Positions 16,729 through 25,538 of a stretch of 64,000 nt of DNA are shown one piece after another. A program made the translations under genes and the position numbers. The notes beneath the pieces were generated by a model that saw only the letters and a list, made by a program, of their open reading frames with translations, was not told the origin of the DNA and did not search any database. How positions within the stretch are numbered: position 1 is the stretch's first letter; each line of letters begins with the position of its first letter. The stretch is from CAYRYU01 sp964428355 (lineage in GTDB: Bacteria > Muiribacteriota > Ozemobacteria > Ozemobacterales > Ozemobacteraceae). Location of the stretch: assembly GCA_964428355.1 (NCBI GenBank), contig CAYRYU010000023.1:1-64000 (forward strand), in the 5' to 3' direction.

Positions 16729-19700
16729 ATGGGAGGGTTGGGAAAAGCCGTTCTCGATACCCTGGAGAGGATCTCTTCCAGGGGTGTCGGTCTCGTATTG
16801 GTGATCGGGGCCGACGGTGAGATCATCTGGCGGAATGCGAGGTCAGGGGTTCTTTTCGAACGGCGAACGGGTGATCCGGAAATCTCCCACAGGTTTCCCT
16901 TTCTCTCGGTCGGAAACGAGGAGATCTTCCTTTCGAAGACCGGACAGGCCCTTGATGGTTTGAAGCCCGAGCCGGTCGACCTTCCTTGGGGTTCCGGGAA
17001 CGGGGCGAAAGGAACCATACGGTGGGAATTCATCCCCGTCGAAGACGATTCTGGGAGCGTTGGAAAAGCGGTGGTTGCTTTCGGCCGTTTTCCCATCGGT
17101 GAATGCCAGGGGTCTTCCAATTTTTCCGCCGTTGAGGAGCGGTATCGGCTTCTTTTCGAAAACACCGGAATCGGCATGATGTATATCCATAGCGACACCA
17201 GGCTGATCCTTGTCAACAGGGAACTCGAGAAAATGACCGGTTTTTCCAAAGCCCAGCTCGAGGAGAAGATGAGCTGGACCGAATTGATTCCACGCCTTGG
17301 TGACCTGGATCGTATGCTGAAGTATCATCGCCTCCGGAGGATAGATCCATCCCTCGCTCCCGAAGTCTATGAAACCAGCGTCCGGACACGGGAGGGGGTC
17401 GAAAGGGAAATCTCCATCAGGGTTACGATGATCCCTGATACTGATTTCAGCCTGGCTTCCCTGATCGACATCACCGATAGAAAGAGGGTGGAGGAAAGCC
17501 TGCGGAAGAGTGAAGAGAAATATCGCACCCTGGTGGAAAACCTGCAGGATACTCTCTACAGATGCGATCTCGAAGGAAACATCACCTTCGTCAGTCCTTC
17601 CGGTGCCCAACTCCTGGGGTTCGATTCCACGGAGGAACTGGTTGGCCAGAACATCGCCAGGGATCGCTATTTCAATCCCTCCGACAGGGAGGCCCTGGTT
17701 TCGATTCTCCGGGAAAAGGGGAGGGTCGCAAATCACGAGGTTTTCCTGAAACGCAAGGACGGCACCCCAATGGTGGTGGTAACGAACAGCCAACTATTCC
17801 ATGACCATAGCGGCAAGGTTGTCGGCGTAGTGGGCATTTTCAGCGACGTCACCCAGCGGAAGGTGGCTGAAAAGGAGAACCACCGACTTGCAGAGATCGT
17901 TCGGCACAGCCGGGAACTCGTCAATCTCGCGGATCTCGACGGAAAAATGTTCTTCCTCAACGAAGCGGGGATGAACATGCTTGGAATCGATTCGGAGGAC
18001 ATCAAGAACACCTCCATCCTGGATGTCATCCCCGACCATCTCAAGGAGTTCGTTGCTCGGGGGATACTGCCGAAAATCCTGGCCGGAGGGGATTGGGAGG
18101 GGGAGCTCCAGTATGTGAATCTCAAGACCCGGAAACTGGTGGATGTTCAGGTTCTGGCTTTCTCGATCGAGGATACGGGATCAGATTCCGGTCCCATCAA
18201 GCGGAAATTCCTTGCGAACGTATCTCTCGATATCTCTTTGAAAAAGAAGGCGGAGAGAGCCTTGCAGGAACACGAACAAAGATTGAGGGGAATCACCCAG
18301 AATATTCCCGCTGTCGTCTACCAGTTTTTCGCCACGGATGCGGGGGAATACGGGATTGATTTCTTCAGTAACCCCGCTGCGGGCATCTTCGGCCTGAAGA
18401 GTGATCTGAAAGGCATTTTCCAGGAATTCCTTTTGCACGTTCACGAGGAGGACCGGGAAAGCTTTCTGGCATCCATTCGGGACTCGGTGAAGGGCTGCTC
18501 GAACTGGGATTTCCGAGGTCGTTTCGTCAAGGACTCCGGGGAGGTCATCTGGTTTCACGGCCACTCCACACCCACGCGGAAGGGGGACCGCCTGGTTTTC
18601 GACGGGGTCATCCTCGACGTCACAGACCGGATGAGAGCCGAGGAAACCTTTCGCCAGTCGGAAGACAAGTTCATGAAGATCTTCATGACCACCCCTGATT
18701 GTATTGTGATTACGAGGCTTTCCGACGGGCTGTTTCTGGATGTCAACCTGGGTTTCGAGGAAATCATCGGGTGGAAGCGGGAAGAAGCCCTCCAGCGGAC
18801 ATCCCTGGAAATGAACCTCTGGGTAGATCCCAAGGATCGGGACTTCCTGGTCAAATCCTTGGAGGAGTCCGGAGAGATCCTCCACCATGAGACCAGGCTT
18901 CGCAGGAAAGACGGACGGGTGCTCAACGTTATTTATTCCGCCCGCTCGATCAGGATAGCCAACGAGAAGTGCCTGATCAAAATCGTCCAGGATTTCACCG
19001 GGCGGAAACTCATGGAAGAGGAGCGACGCAAGCTCGAACTCCAGTTGTTTCAATCCCAGAAGATGGAGGCTATCGGAAGGCTGGCGGGTGGGATTGCCCA
19101 CGATTTCAACAACATTCTCAGCGCAATCGTGGGCTATTCTGAACTCTGCCTCGAATCCATGTCCGATCGGCCCGCGGAGAAGGGCTTTCTCGACCAGGTT
19201 CTCACAGCTGCGCACCGGGCCAGGGATCTGGTCAGACAGATCCTGACCTTCAGTCGAAAGGGGGGCCCTGAAAAGAAGCCGATCTCCGTCTTTCCGATCC
19301 TGAAGGAAGTCGTCAAATTCATGCGTGCCTCGCTCCCCACAACGATCGAAATCCGGCAGAAGTTCGAGGAAGGCCCGGGCGCGATCCTGGCGGACCCCAT
19401 CCAGATTCATCAGGTGCTGATGAACCTTTGCACCAACGCCGGTCATGCGATGAAGGAGAAGGGGGGTATTCTCGAACTCGGTTCGAGGATCCTTCCGGAT
19501 GGGGGAATCCCATTGACGGGGTCTCAACCGTTACTGTGCAGATGCCTGGAATTGTCCGTCAGGGATTCCGGCCATGGGATTCCCCGCGAGTATCTGAACC
19601 GGATCTTCGAACCCTACTTTTCAACCAAAGCCCATGGGGAAGGTTCGGGATTGGGGCTCGCGGTGGTGCACGGAATAGTCAAGGATCACGGAGGCGAAGT

Positions 19701-20184
19701 CAGGGTGCAGAGCGAAGTCGGCAAAGGGACTATTTTCTCAATCATCCTTCCCCTAATCGAGGACATGTCCGAGGACCTCCTGACCGAAACCCAGGAAGAG
19801 GTCTTGAAGGGAAAAGGCGAGAGGGTTCTTTTCGTCGATGACGAGAGGATGGTGTCCGATTTCAATCGGGTCATGCTCGAAACGTTGGGTTACGAGGTTG
19901 TCATCGAGACCGATCCAGAGCGTGCAGTTGAGGTTTTCCGGAAAAGCAGCTCGGGTTTCGACATCGTGATAACTGACAAGACCATGCCCCGCATGACTGG
20001 CTTCGATCTTGCGGCCCAGATCAGAGCCCTCCGTCCGGACATCCCCATCATCATCTGCTCGGGACTGCAGGAAAAGGAGGACCAGGAAAAGCTCGCGGCG
20101 CTTGGTATCAGACAATACATCGCCAAGCCAGCGAGAATCAGCACCATTTCAAAAGCCCTCAGGGAGGAGCTGGAAAGGAAATGA
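16729..20184 (+). CDS. Multi-PAS hybrid sensor histidine kinase
   Basis: 1151 residues; AAGGAG five bases before the ATG. No transmembrane segment, so it is a cytoplasmic sensor. Order: a degenerate N-terminal PAS-like region (to ~130), then about five PAS/PAC units (from ~134, ~265, ~390, ~520, ~645) joined by the typical linkers (DITDRKRVEESL, DVTQRKVAEKEN, DFTGRKLMEEER). A HisKA region follows with H791 in AGGIAHDFNNIL, an HATPase_c domain with N box (QVLMNLCTNAG), G1 (DSGHGIP) and G2 (GEGSGLGLAVVHG), and a C-terminal receiver domain with the DDE pocket and phospho-acceptor D1083 (DIVITDKTMPR). No response regulator adjoins it, so its output is unknown. The opposite gene (20211) converges on it with a 26-base gap. 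Confidence 0.95.
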   Translation: MGGLGKAVLDTLERISSRGVGLVLVIGADGEIIWRNARSGVLFERRTGDPEISHRFPFLSVGNEEIFLSKTGQALDGLKPEPVDLPWGSGNGAKGTIRWEFIPVEDDSGSVGKAVVAFGRFPIGECQGSSNFSAVEERYRLLFENTGIGMMYIHSDTRLILVNRELEKMTGFSKAQLEEKMSWTELIPRLGDLDRMLKYHRLRRIDPSLAPEVYETSVRTREGVEREISIRVTMIPDTDFSLASLIDITDRKRVEESLRKSEEKYRTLVENLQDTLYRCDLEGNITFVSPSGAQLLGFDSTEELVGQNIARDRYFNPSDREALVSILREKGRVANHEVFLKRKDGTPMVVVTNSQLFHDHSGKVVGVVGIFSDVTQRKVAEKENHRLAEIVRHSRELVNLADLDGKMFFLNEAGMNMLGIDSEDIKNTSILDVIPDHLKEFVARGILPKILAGGDWEGELQYVNLKTRKLVDVQVLAFSIEDTGSDSGPIKRKFLANVSLDISLKKKAERALQEHEQRLRGITQNIPAVVYQFFATDAGEYGIDFFSNPAAGIFGLKSDLKGIFQEFLLHVHEEDRESFLASIRDSVKGCSNWDFRGRFVKDSGEVIWFHGHSTPTRKGDRLVFDGVILDVTDRMRAEETFRQSEDKFMKIFMTTPDCIVITRLSDGLFLDVNLGFEEIIGWKREEALQRTSLEMNLWVDPKDRDFLVKSLEESGEILHHETRLRRKDGRVLNVIYSARSIRIANEKCLIKIVQDFTGRKLMEEERRKLELQLFQSQKMEAIGRLAGGIAHDFNNILSAIVGYSELCLESMSDRPAEKGFLDQVLTAAHRARDLVRQILTFSRKGGPEKKPISVFPILKEVVKFMRASLPTTIEIRQKFEEGPGAILADPIQIHQVLMNLCTNAGHAMKEKGGILELGSRILPDGGIPLTGSQPLLCRCLELSVRDSGHGIPREYLNRIFEPYFSTKAHGEGSGLGLAVVHGIVKDHGGEVRVQSEVGKGTIFSIILPLIEDMSEDLLTETQEEVLKGKGERVLFVDDERMVSDFNRVMLETLGYEVVIETDPERAVEVFRKSSSGFDIVITDKTMPRMTGFDLAAQIRALRPDIPIIICSGLQEKEDQEKLAALGIRQYIAKPARISTISKALREELERK

Positions 20185-20210
20185 TGTGGTGGAAATCCCT
20201 TTGGGGCAGT

Positions 20211-21404
20211 TCAGTTTTGCCTTGTGATTTCTGCCGTGACCTGCTTTCGCTCCTCGTGGTCCCCCACGAGCAGGACGTAAGCGAAATCACCCATCACGGG
20301 GCTGTCCATTGGGCAGCTGAAAACGATTTTTTCGGAATATTTCTCCATGACCTCCTGGTGGGAGAGACGGTAAGGTAGCCGGTTCACCCGCCCGATGTAG
20401 AGGCTGATCATGTCACGTGGACACGACAGGGGGCCCTTGGCCCCGTTCAGCATTCCGGCATAGGCTTCCCAGATATCGATTCCGTTTGCGTGGTTGATCA
20501 TGTCAAGGGTCAGGACACCGGGTGGGCGGGAGTTCATCTCCAAGCCAAAGAAACGCGTGCCAACCCGGAAGAACTCGATGTGGAAAAACCTGCCCCGAAT
20601 CCCGAAATTGCGAACCAGGCGAGGACCGAGCTCGGTGAAAACCTCGGGAACATCCCTCTGCCGGAGATTGTGGTACGAAAGTACTTCCCCCCCGACGATC
20701 TCCAACAGCCCGTGGTTTACCGGATGGATGGTGCTGAAGATCACGTTTCCGTCGAGATCTGCGAGACCATCGTAGGAGATGAGCTCCCTTTCTGAATCTC
20801 CAATGAACCGCTCGAGAAAGTATTCCGTTCCCGGGGTACGGTTGCCGAAAAAATCCCTGGCCTCCGCGACGTTCGATATTTTGTGGGTGTCAGAAGCTCC
20901 AACCCCGATATCGGGCTTCGCGATGATCGTCCCTTCCTCGTTCAGGAAGTTCAGAAGGTGGTTCTCGTCCCTCATGGTTTCTCCACGGACCACTTCCACC
21001 CCGGTGGAACGGAAAATCTCCTTCATTCGGGATTTGCAGATCAGGTTGAGCAGATCCCCGGGCCGGGGGCCCGGAACGTTGAAATCTTCTCTTAATCTGG
21101 CTTCCAGTGGTAGCCAGAACTCGTTGAATGATTCGATATGGTGAAGTCGACCGTGCCGGGCGATGTAACCTGCAACGGTCCTGTAGATAGGTTCGTATCT
21201 GGTTTCGTCGAACCGGGCTTTTCCCGAATAGCAATGCAAATCGATCCGGTGGTAGTCCGTGAGGGTCGATTTCAGCTCATTACTCAGTTCATCGTGATGG
21301 GCGTCCCCAATCCCGAGGAGAAGGAAACCATTCCGGACCAAAGGTTCGGAAAAAAGGTACAATCGGGGGGGATAATGAGGGGAAAGCATCAGGAAATTCT
21401 TCAC
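20211..21404 (-). CDS. ATP-grasp family carboxylate-amine ligase
   Basis: 397 residues from a GTG at 21404 with AAGGA seven bases upstream. The central and C-terminal regions match the ATP-grasp fold: GTIIAKPDIGVGASDTHKI supplies the nucleotide-binding strand and lysine, and FFGLEMNSRPPG is the metal-binding Glu/Asn segment near the end of the active site. Such enzymes join a carboxylate to an amine or thiol through an acyl-phosphate. The N-terminal ~110 residues are not recognised and may hold the substrate domain. There is no ligase partner or carrier protein nearby, so the substrate cannot be predicted. Confidence 0.85.
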   Translation of the reverse strand: MKNFLMLSPHYPPRLYLFSEPLVRNGFLLLGIGDAHHDELSNELKSTLTDYHRIDLHCYSGKARFDETRYEPIYRTVAGYIARHGRLHHIESFNEFWLPLEARLREDFNVPGPRPGDLLNLICKSRMKEIFRSTGVEVVRGETMRDENHLLNFLNEEGTIIAKPDIGVGASDTHKISNVAEARDFFGNRTPGTEYFLERFIGDSERELISYDGLADLDGNVIFSTIHPVNHGLLEIVGGEVLSYHNLRQRDVPEVFTELGPRLVRNFGIRGRFFHIEFFRVGTRFFGLEMNSRPPGVLTLDMINHANGIDIWEAYAGMLNGAKGPLSCPRDMISLYIGRVNRLPYRLSHQEVMEKYSEKIVFSCPMDSPVMGDFAYVLLVGDHEERKQVTAEITRQN

Positions 21405-21530
21405 GTGTCGTTCCTTAAAATGGGGGTTGGGGAATTAAACCACAAAACCCCTCCCATTTCACCTTTTTGATTCCCAGCCCACGGGCTGTCGGAGTAACCC
21501 CCAAAGTAAGGTGGCCTCTCCTGCGGTTCC

Positions 21531-21559
21531 TTGACTTTCTTCTTCCCGACCAATAAAAT
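21531..21559 (+). promoter_or_regulatory. Strong sigma-70-type promoter for the lipase gene
   Basis: TTGACT (-35), 17-bp spacer, TAAAAT (-10): 5/6 and 5/6 matches with ideal spacing, about 78 bases upstream of the ATG at 21638. Confidence 0.7.
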
Positions 21560-21637
21560 GGGGTGGAACCAAGGGAATTCCACACCAGGAATCTCCCTCA
21601 GACGAGATAACGCTGACTGAGGAAGGCAATCGACTTT

Positions 21638-22537
21638 ATGTCAATTTCCAGAAAAGGAAGCCGTCTTTTCCTGCCGTTTCTTTTCTCTGCGGTTTTCTTC
21701 CTTTTCGCACCCTCCGCATTTTGCATTTCCGTCCTGGATTCCGCCCGCCTTTCCTGCGAAGCCCACAAATACGGCCGGGATGATTTCAAGATTCCGGAAG
21801 GGTACACTGTGCTTCTCGGGCACGCCCGCCCAAGGGGCGGATTTCAGGGCGTGGCGTTCGAAAAGACGCAGACCGGTGAAGTGGTCGTTGCTTTTTCCGG
21901 CACCAATTTTGCAGATCCGGAAGATCTTTTGGCCGACCTTGGAATCGGGATTTCCGATACGGGGGCACTCAAAAGAGCAATCAAGATCCTTCTTCACCTT
22001 GAAGATCAACTGGTAGGCGGCGAATCGGAAAAGGAAATGATGGCTGTCATAAAAGTGGCCATGAACAAGATGATTTTCAGTCCCTCCGAGAATGTCAGAT
22101 TGCAGATCGATGACGCCCGGAAGTTTTTCAAGGATGTCACATCACTCATGTCCCAAAGAAAACGATTCGCACTCCTCCACCGTGATTTCGAAGATGCGGG
22201 AAAGGAACCCCCAATCGTCCTCACCGGCCATTCCCTCGGTGGGTTCCTTGCACAGATCCTGGCATCCGAAAATGACCTTTCCGCCCACACCTTCAATGCC
22301 CCTGGCGCGGCTGGAATGATGAACGCTCTCGGTTCCCCCAAGATAGTCAATCATGTAAGAAGATTCGACCTTGCCGGAATATATGGGAAGCATGTCGGCA
22401 GGGTTTTGAACTATCCCTCGAGCAAAATCTCCGTTTCGAACTACTTCATGACATTCTTCATCAGGAACCACGTGATGAGCCAGTTTCTGAATGATCTCGA
22501 GCAGGGTATGGGATCGGTTTCCGACGGTCACGAATGA
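21638..22537 (+). CDS. Secreted class 3 lipase-like hydrolase
   Basis: 299 residues. A signal peptide (FLPFLFSAVFFLFAPSAFC) precedes an alpha/beta-hydrolase domain. Features of the Lipase_3 family are the VVVAFSGTNFAD strand-loop (oxyanion region) and the nucleophile elbow GHSLGG with S199. A long helical insertion (~residues 100-185) separates the two, which is larger than in typical Lipase_3 proteins. Likely a periplasmic or extracellular lipase/esterase; the substrate is unknown. It is driven by the strong promoter at 21531-21559. Confidence 0.8.
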   Translation: MSISRKGSRLFLPFLFSAVFFLFAPSAFCISVLDSARLSCEAHKYGRDDFKIPEGYTVLLGHARPRGGFQGVAFEKTQTGEVVVAFSGTNFADPEDLLADLGIGISDTGALKRAIKILLHLEDQLVGGESEKEMMAVIKVAMNKMIFSPSENVRLQIDDARKFFKDVTSLMSQRKRFALLHRDFEDAGKEPPIVLTGHSLGGFLAQILASENDLSAHTFNAPGAAGMMNALGSPKIVNHVRRFDLAGIYGKHVGRVLNYPSSKISVSNYFMTFFIRNHVMSQFLNDLEQGMGSVSDGHE

Positions 22538-22632
22538 TCCATTGCCCGTTGTTCCGCCTTTTCCCGGGGCCCCTTTTTCCTGGCGCCCATGGTCCTCTTC
22601 TTGCCGTCGTTTTCGCCGGTTGATCGAGCCCG

Positions 22633-23778
22633 ATGACCCATCCGGTCCCCGATTCCGAAACCAACCCAGGGAAACCTGACGGGAGGAGCGGGCTTCGACG
22701 GTTTCGCGGGGAAAGGATCCTGCGTTCCATTTTTTTGCTCGTCCCGGTCGTCCTATTCATCCTGACCAGGGGTGGGTGGTCCGGGATTCCAAGTTCCAGT
22801 GATTCCGGGAGTATCCTGCCCAAGCCCCCTCAGGTTAAGCCTGAGAACCTCGGCGTCCCCCACCCCACCGCCGGCGTTCCGGGGACCGGCTCGGAAACCG
22901 TCCACGTCGGGATCTACCTGCAGAACGTCAACGATATCGACATCAAATCCTCGACTTTCCTGATGGATTTCTATCTCTGGTTCAAATGGAAGGGAGAGAT
23001 CAACCCGACCGAGAGTTTCGAGTTCCTGAACCTCGTTGACAGTTGGTCCATGACGAGGCAGGAGGTGTATTCCGAGCCCCGCGTTCTTCCCGATGGCACG
23101 AAATACCAGGTTTACCGGATCCAGGGAAAGTTCAATCGGAAATTCGATCTCTCCGCTTTTCCGCTCGATGTTCAGGACCTCGCGATCGAAATCGAGGATT
23201 TCCGCCACCAGGCCAGGGATGTCGTTTTTCTTCCGGACCAGCAGTCCACATCCTACAACAAGAAACTGAAACTTCCCGGCTGGCTGATCCAGGGAATCCG
23301 GGGGGAGGTGGAAACCGCCCCCTACGAGACAGACTTTGGGGAAACCGGAAACCCCGCGCGTGAGACCTATTCGAAGGTTTCATTCCTGATGAGGATCGCG
23401 CGCCCTTCCGGGGCTTACCTTTTCCGTCTTCTGACACCCCTCGTGATCGTCCTGCTCTGCGGTTTCACCGTCTTTTTCCTGGACCCCCTGTACATCGATT
23501 CCCGATCGACGATCGCCCTGACCGCCTTGTTTTCGCTAATCGCCCTCCACCTAACGGTTTCAGCCGATCTTCCCCAGGTTGGATACCTCCGTCTGATTGA
23601 CAAGTTGTACAATGTTTCGTATTTCGTCACGTTCATCATTCTCGCGGAAACCATTGCCGTGGTCCGCCTGTGGGACCGAGGCGAGAAAGAAAAAGCCCAT
23701 CGGGTAGACCGGATTTTCCTCTGGGGGGTTTTTGCCCTTACCTCGGTTTGTTTCGTCGGTCTGCTTGTGTGGAATTGA
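22633..23778 (+). CDS. Pentameric ligand-gated ion channel (prokaryotic Cys-loop receptor family)
   Basis: 381 residues, weak ribosome site. After a hydrophobic N-terminal signal/anchor (~residues 31-45) comes an extracellular ligand-binding beta-sandwich (~90-257) with the family core FPLDVQDLAIEIE (F176); the Cys-loop cysteines are absent, as in bacterial homologues such as GLIC and ELIC. Then four transmembrane helices: M1 (AYLFRLLTPLVIVLLCGF), M2 with the pore-lining pattern STIALTALFSLIALHLTV, M3 (YFVTFIILAETIAVV) and M4 (IFLWGVFALTSVCFVGLLVW). These proteins form homopentameric ion channels in the inner membrane opened by protons or small ligands. Ion selectivity and ligand cannot be read with certainty. 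Confidence 0.92.
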   Translation: MTHPVPDSETNPGKPDGRSGLRRFRGERILRSIFLLVPVVLFILTRGGWSGIPSSSDSGSILPKPPQVKPENLGVPHPTAGVPGTGSETVHVGIYLQNVNDIDIKSSTFLMDFYLWFKWKGEINPTESFEFLNLVDSWSMTRQEVYSEPRVLPDGTKYQVYRIQGKFNRKFDLSAFPLDVQDLAIEIEDFRHQARDVVFLPDQQSTSYNKKLKLPGWLIQGIRGEVETAPYETDFGETGNPARETYSKVSFLMRIARPSGAYLFRLLTPLVIVLLCGFTVFFLDPLYIDSRSTIALTALFSLIALHLTVSADLPQVGYLRLIDKLYNVSYFVTFIILAETIAVVRLWDRGEKEKAHRVDRIFLWGVFALTSVCFVGLLVWN

Positions 23779-23823
23779 CCCCGGGGAAGAACATCGTCCT
23801 CATTTCCTATCTTCTTTGTGGTA

Positions 23824-23852
23824 TTGGAATATGCATCCGGGGGTAGTAGAAT
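23824..23852 (+). promoter_or_regulatory. Candidate promoter for the 5'-nucleotidase gene
   Basis: TTGGAA (-35), 17-bp spacer, TAGAAT (-10), about 32 bases before the ATG at 23885. This supports 23885 as the start over upstream in-frame ATGs. Confidence 0.5.
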
Positions 23853-23884
23853 GGAAAAAACGGAAAAGGAATGAATCGAAAAAG

Positions 23885-25516
23885 ATGAGATTCGATGCGA
23901 GGGAATTGCGGCTTCTCGTCCTGTTTCCATTGGTGGTTGCATCACTGATATGTTTTCCGCTCCTCGCCTTTGATGAAGGGCCTCGGGGCCCTGTCGAATT
24001 CACGCTCCTGCACACTTCGGACATCCATGCCCACCTGATGCCTTTCGATACCGCTTCCGGGACGGGGATGGGCGGCTACGCCAGGATCAAGTCGTATCGG
24101 GACCTGCTCGCCTCAGAGGGTCGGGAGATCCTCATGGTCTCCTCTGGTGACGTGTTCCAGGGAACCCTCTTCTACCGGTTCTTCCAGGGAATTCCAGACG
24201 TTGAATTCATGAACTCCACCGGGTATTGTGCAATGGCCCTCGGGAACCACGAGTTCGACGGCGGGCCTTCCGGAATCATCGACGCCTTTCGAAGTGCCCA
24301 GTTCCCCGTTCTTTCCGCCAATCTCAAGTTTGTTGGCAACAAGGTTCTCGCCGATCTCGTCCGCCCCTGGACGATAGTCCCCGTGGGAAGCTCCGGCAAC
24401 CAGGTCCGCATCGGTCTTCTCGGGTTGCTCGATGAAAACCTCGCTCTCAATGTCCCCAAGCAGTATTTGACAGGGTTGTCCGTTGAGAGGGCCGAGGATG
24501 CGGTGCGCCGCGAGTTGCCGCGCATGCGGGCTTCAGGAGCCGATATCGTCATTGTCCTGTCCCACCTCGGATGGAATCGCGACGTCGAGATCGCGGAGGC
24601 TTTTCCCGAGATCTCCGGAATCTGCGGCGGCCATACCCACCTTTTCGTTGATCCTCCTATCGTCAGGAACACCCCATTCGGTCAGCAGTTCCTTTGCCAA
24701 CCCGGCCAGTCGGGGCAGGCGGTGGGCCGGCTCGACCTGTTCGCTGTTCCCACCCCCGACGGAAGATTCCGTCTGGAAGTCCGTGCTGCAGGGCTCGAAC
24801 CCATGGACTCGGGAAAGCCTGAAGATCCCGAAATCAAGAAGACCATCGATCTGATGTGGGAGCAGATCAGGGAAAAGGTCTGTCGCCCGGTTGGGGAAGC
24901 CCTCTTCCGCCTGAACGGAGACCGCCCCGACATCCGGATCGGTGAAACGAACCTCGGGAATTTTGTCGCTGACGCTTTTCTCGATGTTGCATCCGCCGAT
25001 ATCGCCCTCGTGAACGGAGGTGGGATCCGTTCCTCGATCGAGAAGGGAACCATCACCGTGGGTGACTGCCTGAACGTCCTTCCCTTCGACAACAGGATCG
25101 TCACCCTCGAAATGACCGGGGCAAGCCTCGGAAAACTGTTCGGCCAGGTGCGGGCCGCGATGCTTGCCACCCCTGGATTCGGCGGTTTCCTCCAGGTTTC
25201 GAGGGGTTTTGGGGTCCGGTTCGGAACGGCGGGAAACGAATTGTCCCTCAATGGGAAGCCTCTAGAAGTTGACCAGGTCTACAAAGTCACCACCCTCGAT
25301 TTTCTCTCGACCGGAGGAAACGGCCTCACGGCGTTCGAGGAGGCCCTGGCCTCGGAGACCGTAACCGCACTGACCACCGACGCCCTGATCAAAAAGATCG
25401 AGCGATTGAAGAAGGTCGATCCGAAGCTCGAGGGTCGCATCGTCAGGGACGTTAAACTCCCCGAATTCAAACTCCCAAAGAACACTGTGAAAGTCCCACC
25501 TCTTCCCGGTAACTGA
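23885..25516 (+). CDS. Secreted 5'-nucleotidase / metallophosphoesterase
   Basis: 543 residues; signal peptide (LLVLFPLVVASLICFPLLAF). The N-terminal metallophosphatase domain has all landmark motifs of the UshA/5'-nucleotidase family: HTSDIHAH (from H43), SSGDVFQGT, ALGNHEFDGG, LSHLGWNRD and GGHTHLFVD. The C-terminal 5'-nucleotidase domain has GGGIRSSIEKG and LPFDNRIVTLEMTG. It should hydrolyse nucleotides (or UDP-sugars or cyclic nucleotides) in the periplasm to recover nucleosides and phosphate. A beta-propeller protein follows after 22 bases and is likely co-transcribed. Confidence 0.93.
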   Translation: MRFDARELRLLVLFPLVVASLICFPLLAFDEGPRGPVEFTLLHTSDIHAHLMPFDTASGTGMGGYARIKSYRDLLASEGREILMVSSGDVFQGTLFYRFFQGIPDVEFMNSTGYCAMALGNHEFDGGPSGIIDAFRSAQFPVLSANLKFVGNKVLADLVRPWTIVPVGSSGNQVRIGLLGLLDENLALNVPKQYLTGLSVERAEDAVRRELPRMRASGADIVIVLSHLGWNRDVEIAEAFPEISGICGGHTHLFVDPPIVRNTPFGQQFLCQPGQSGQAVGRLDLFAVPTPDGRFRLEVRAAGLEPMDSGKPEDPEIKKTIDLMWEQIREKVCRPVGEALFRLNGDRPDIRIGETNLGNFVADAFLDVASADIALVNGGGIRSSIEKGTITVGDCLNVLPFDNRIVTLEMTGASLGKLFGQVRAAMLATPGFGGFLQVSRGFGVRFGTAGNELSLNGKPLEVDQVYKVTTLDFLSTGGNGLTAFEEALASETVTALTTDALIKKIERLKKVDPKLEGRIVRDVKLPEFKLPKNTVKVPPLPGN

Positions 25517-25538
25517 CGACCTTGCGGAAAGCCTGACC

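Noticed and set aside
18181..19527. A 448-residue minus-strand open frame
   Set aside because: It lies inside the histidine kinase gene, whose domains are clear; no motif in the antisense product.
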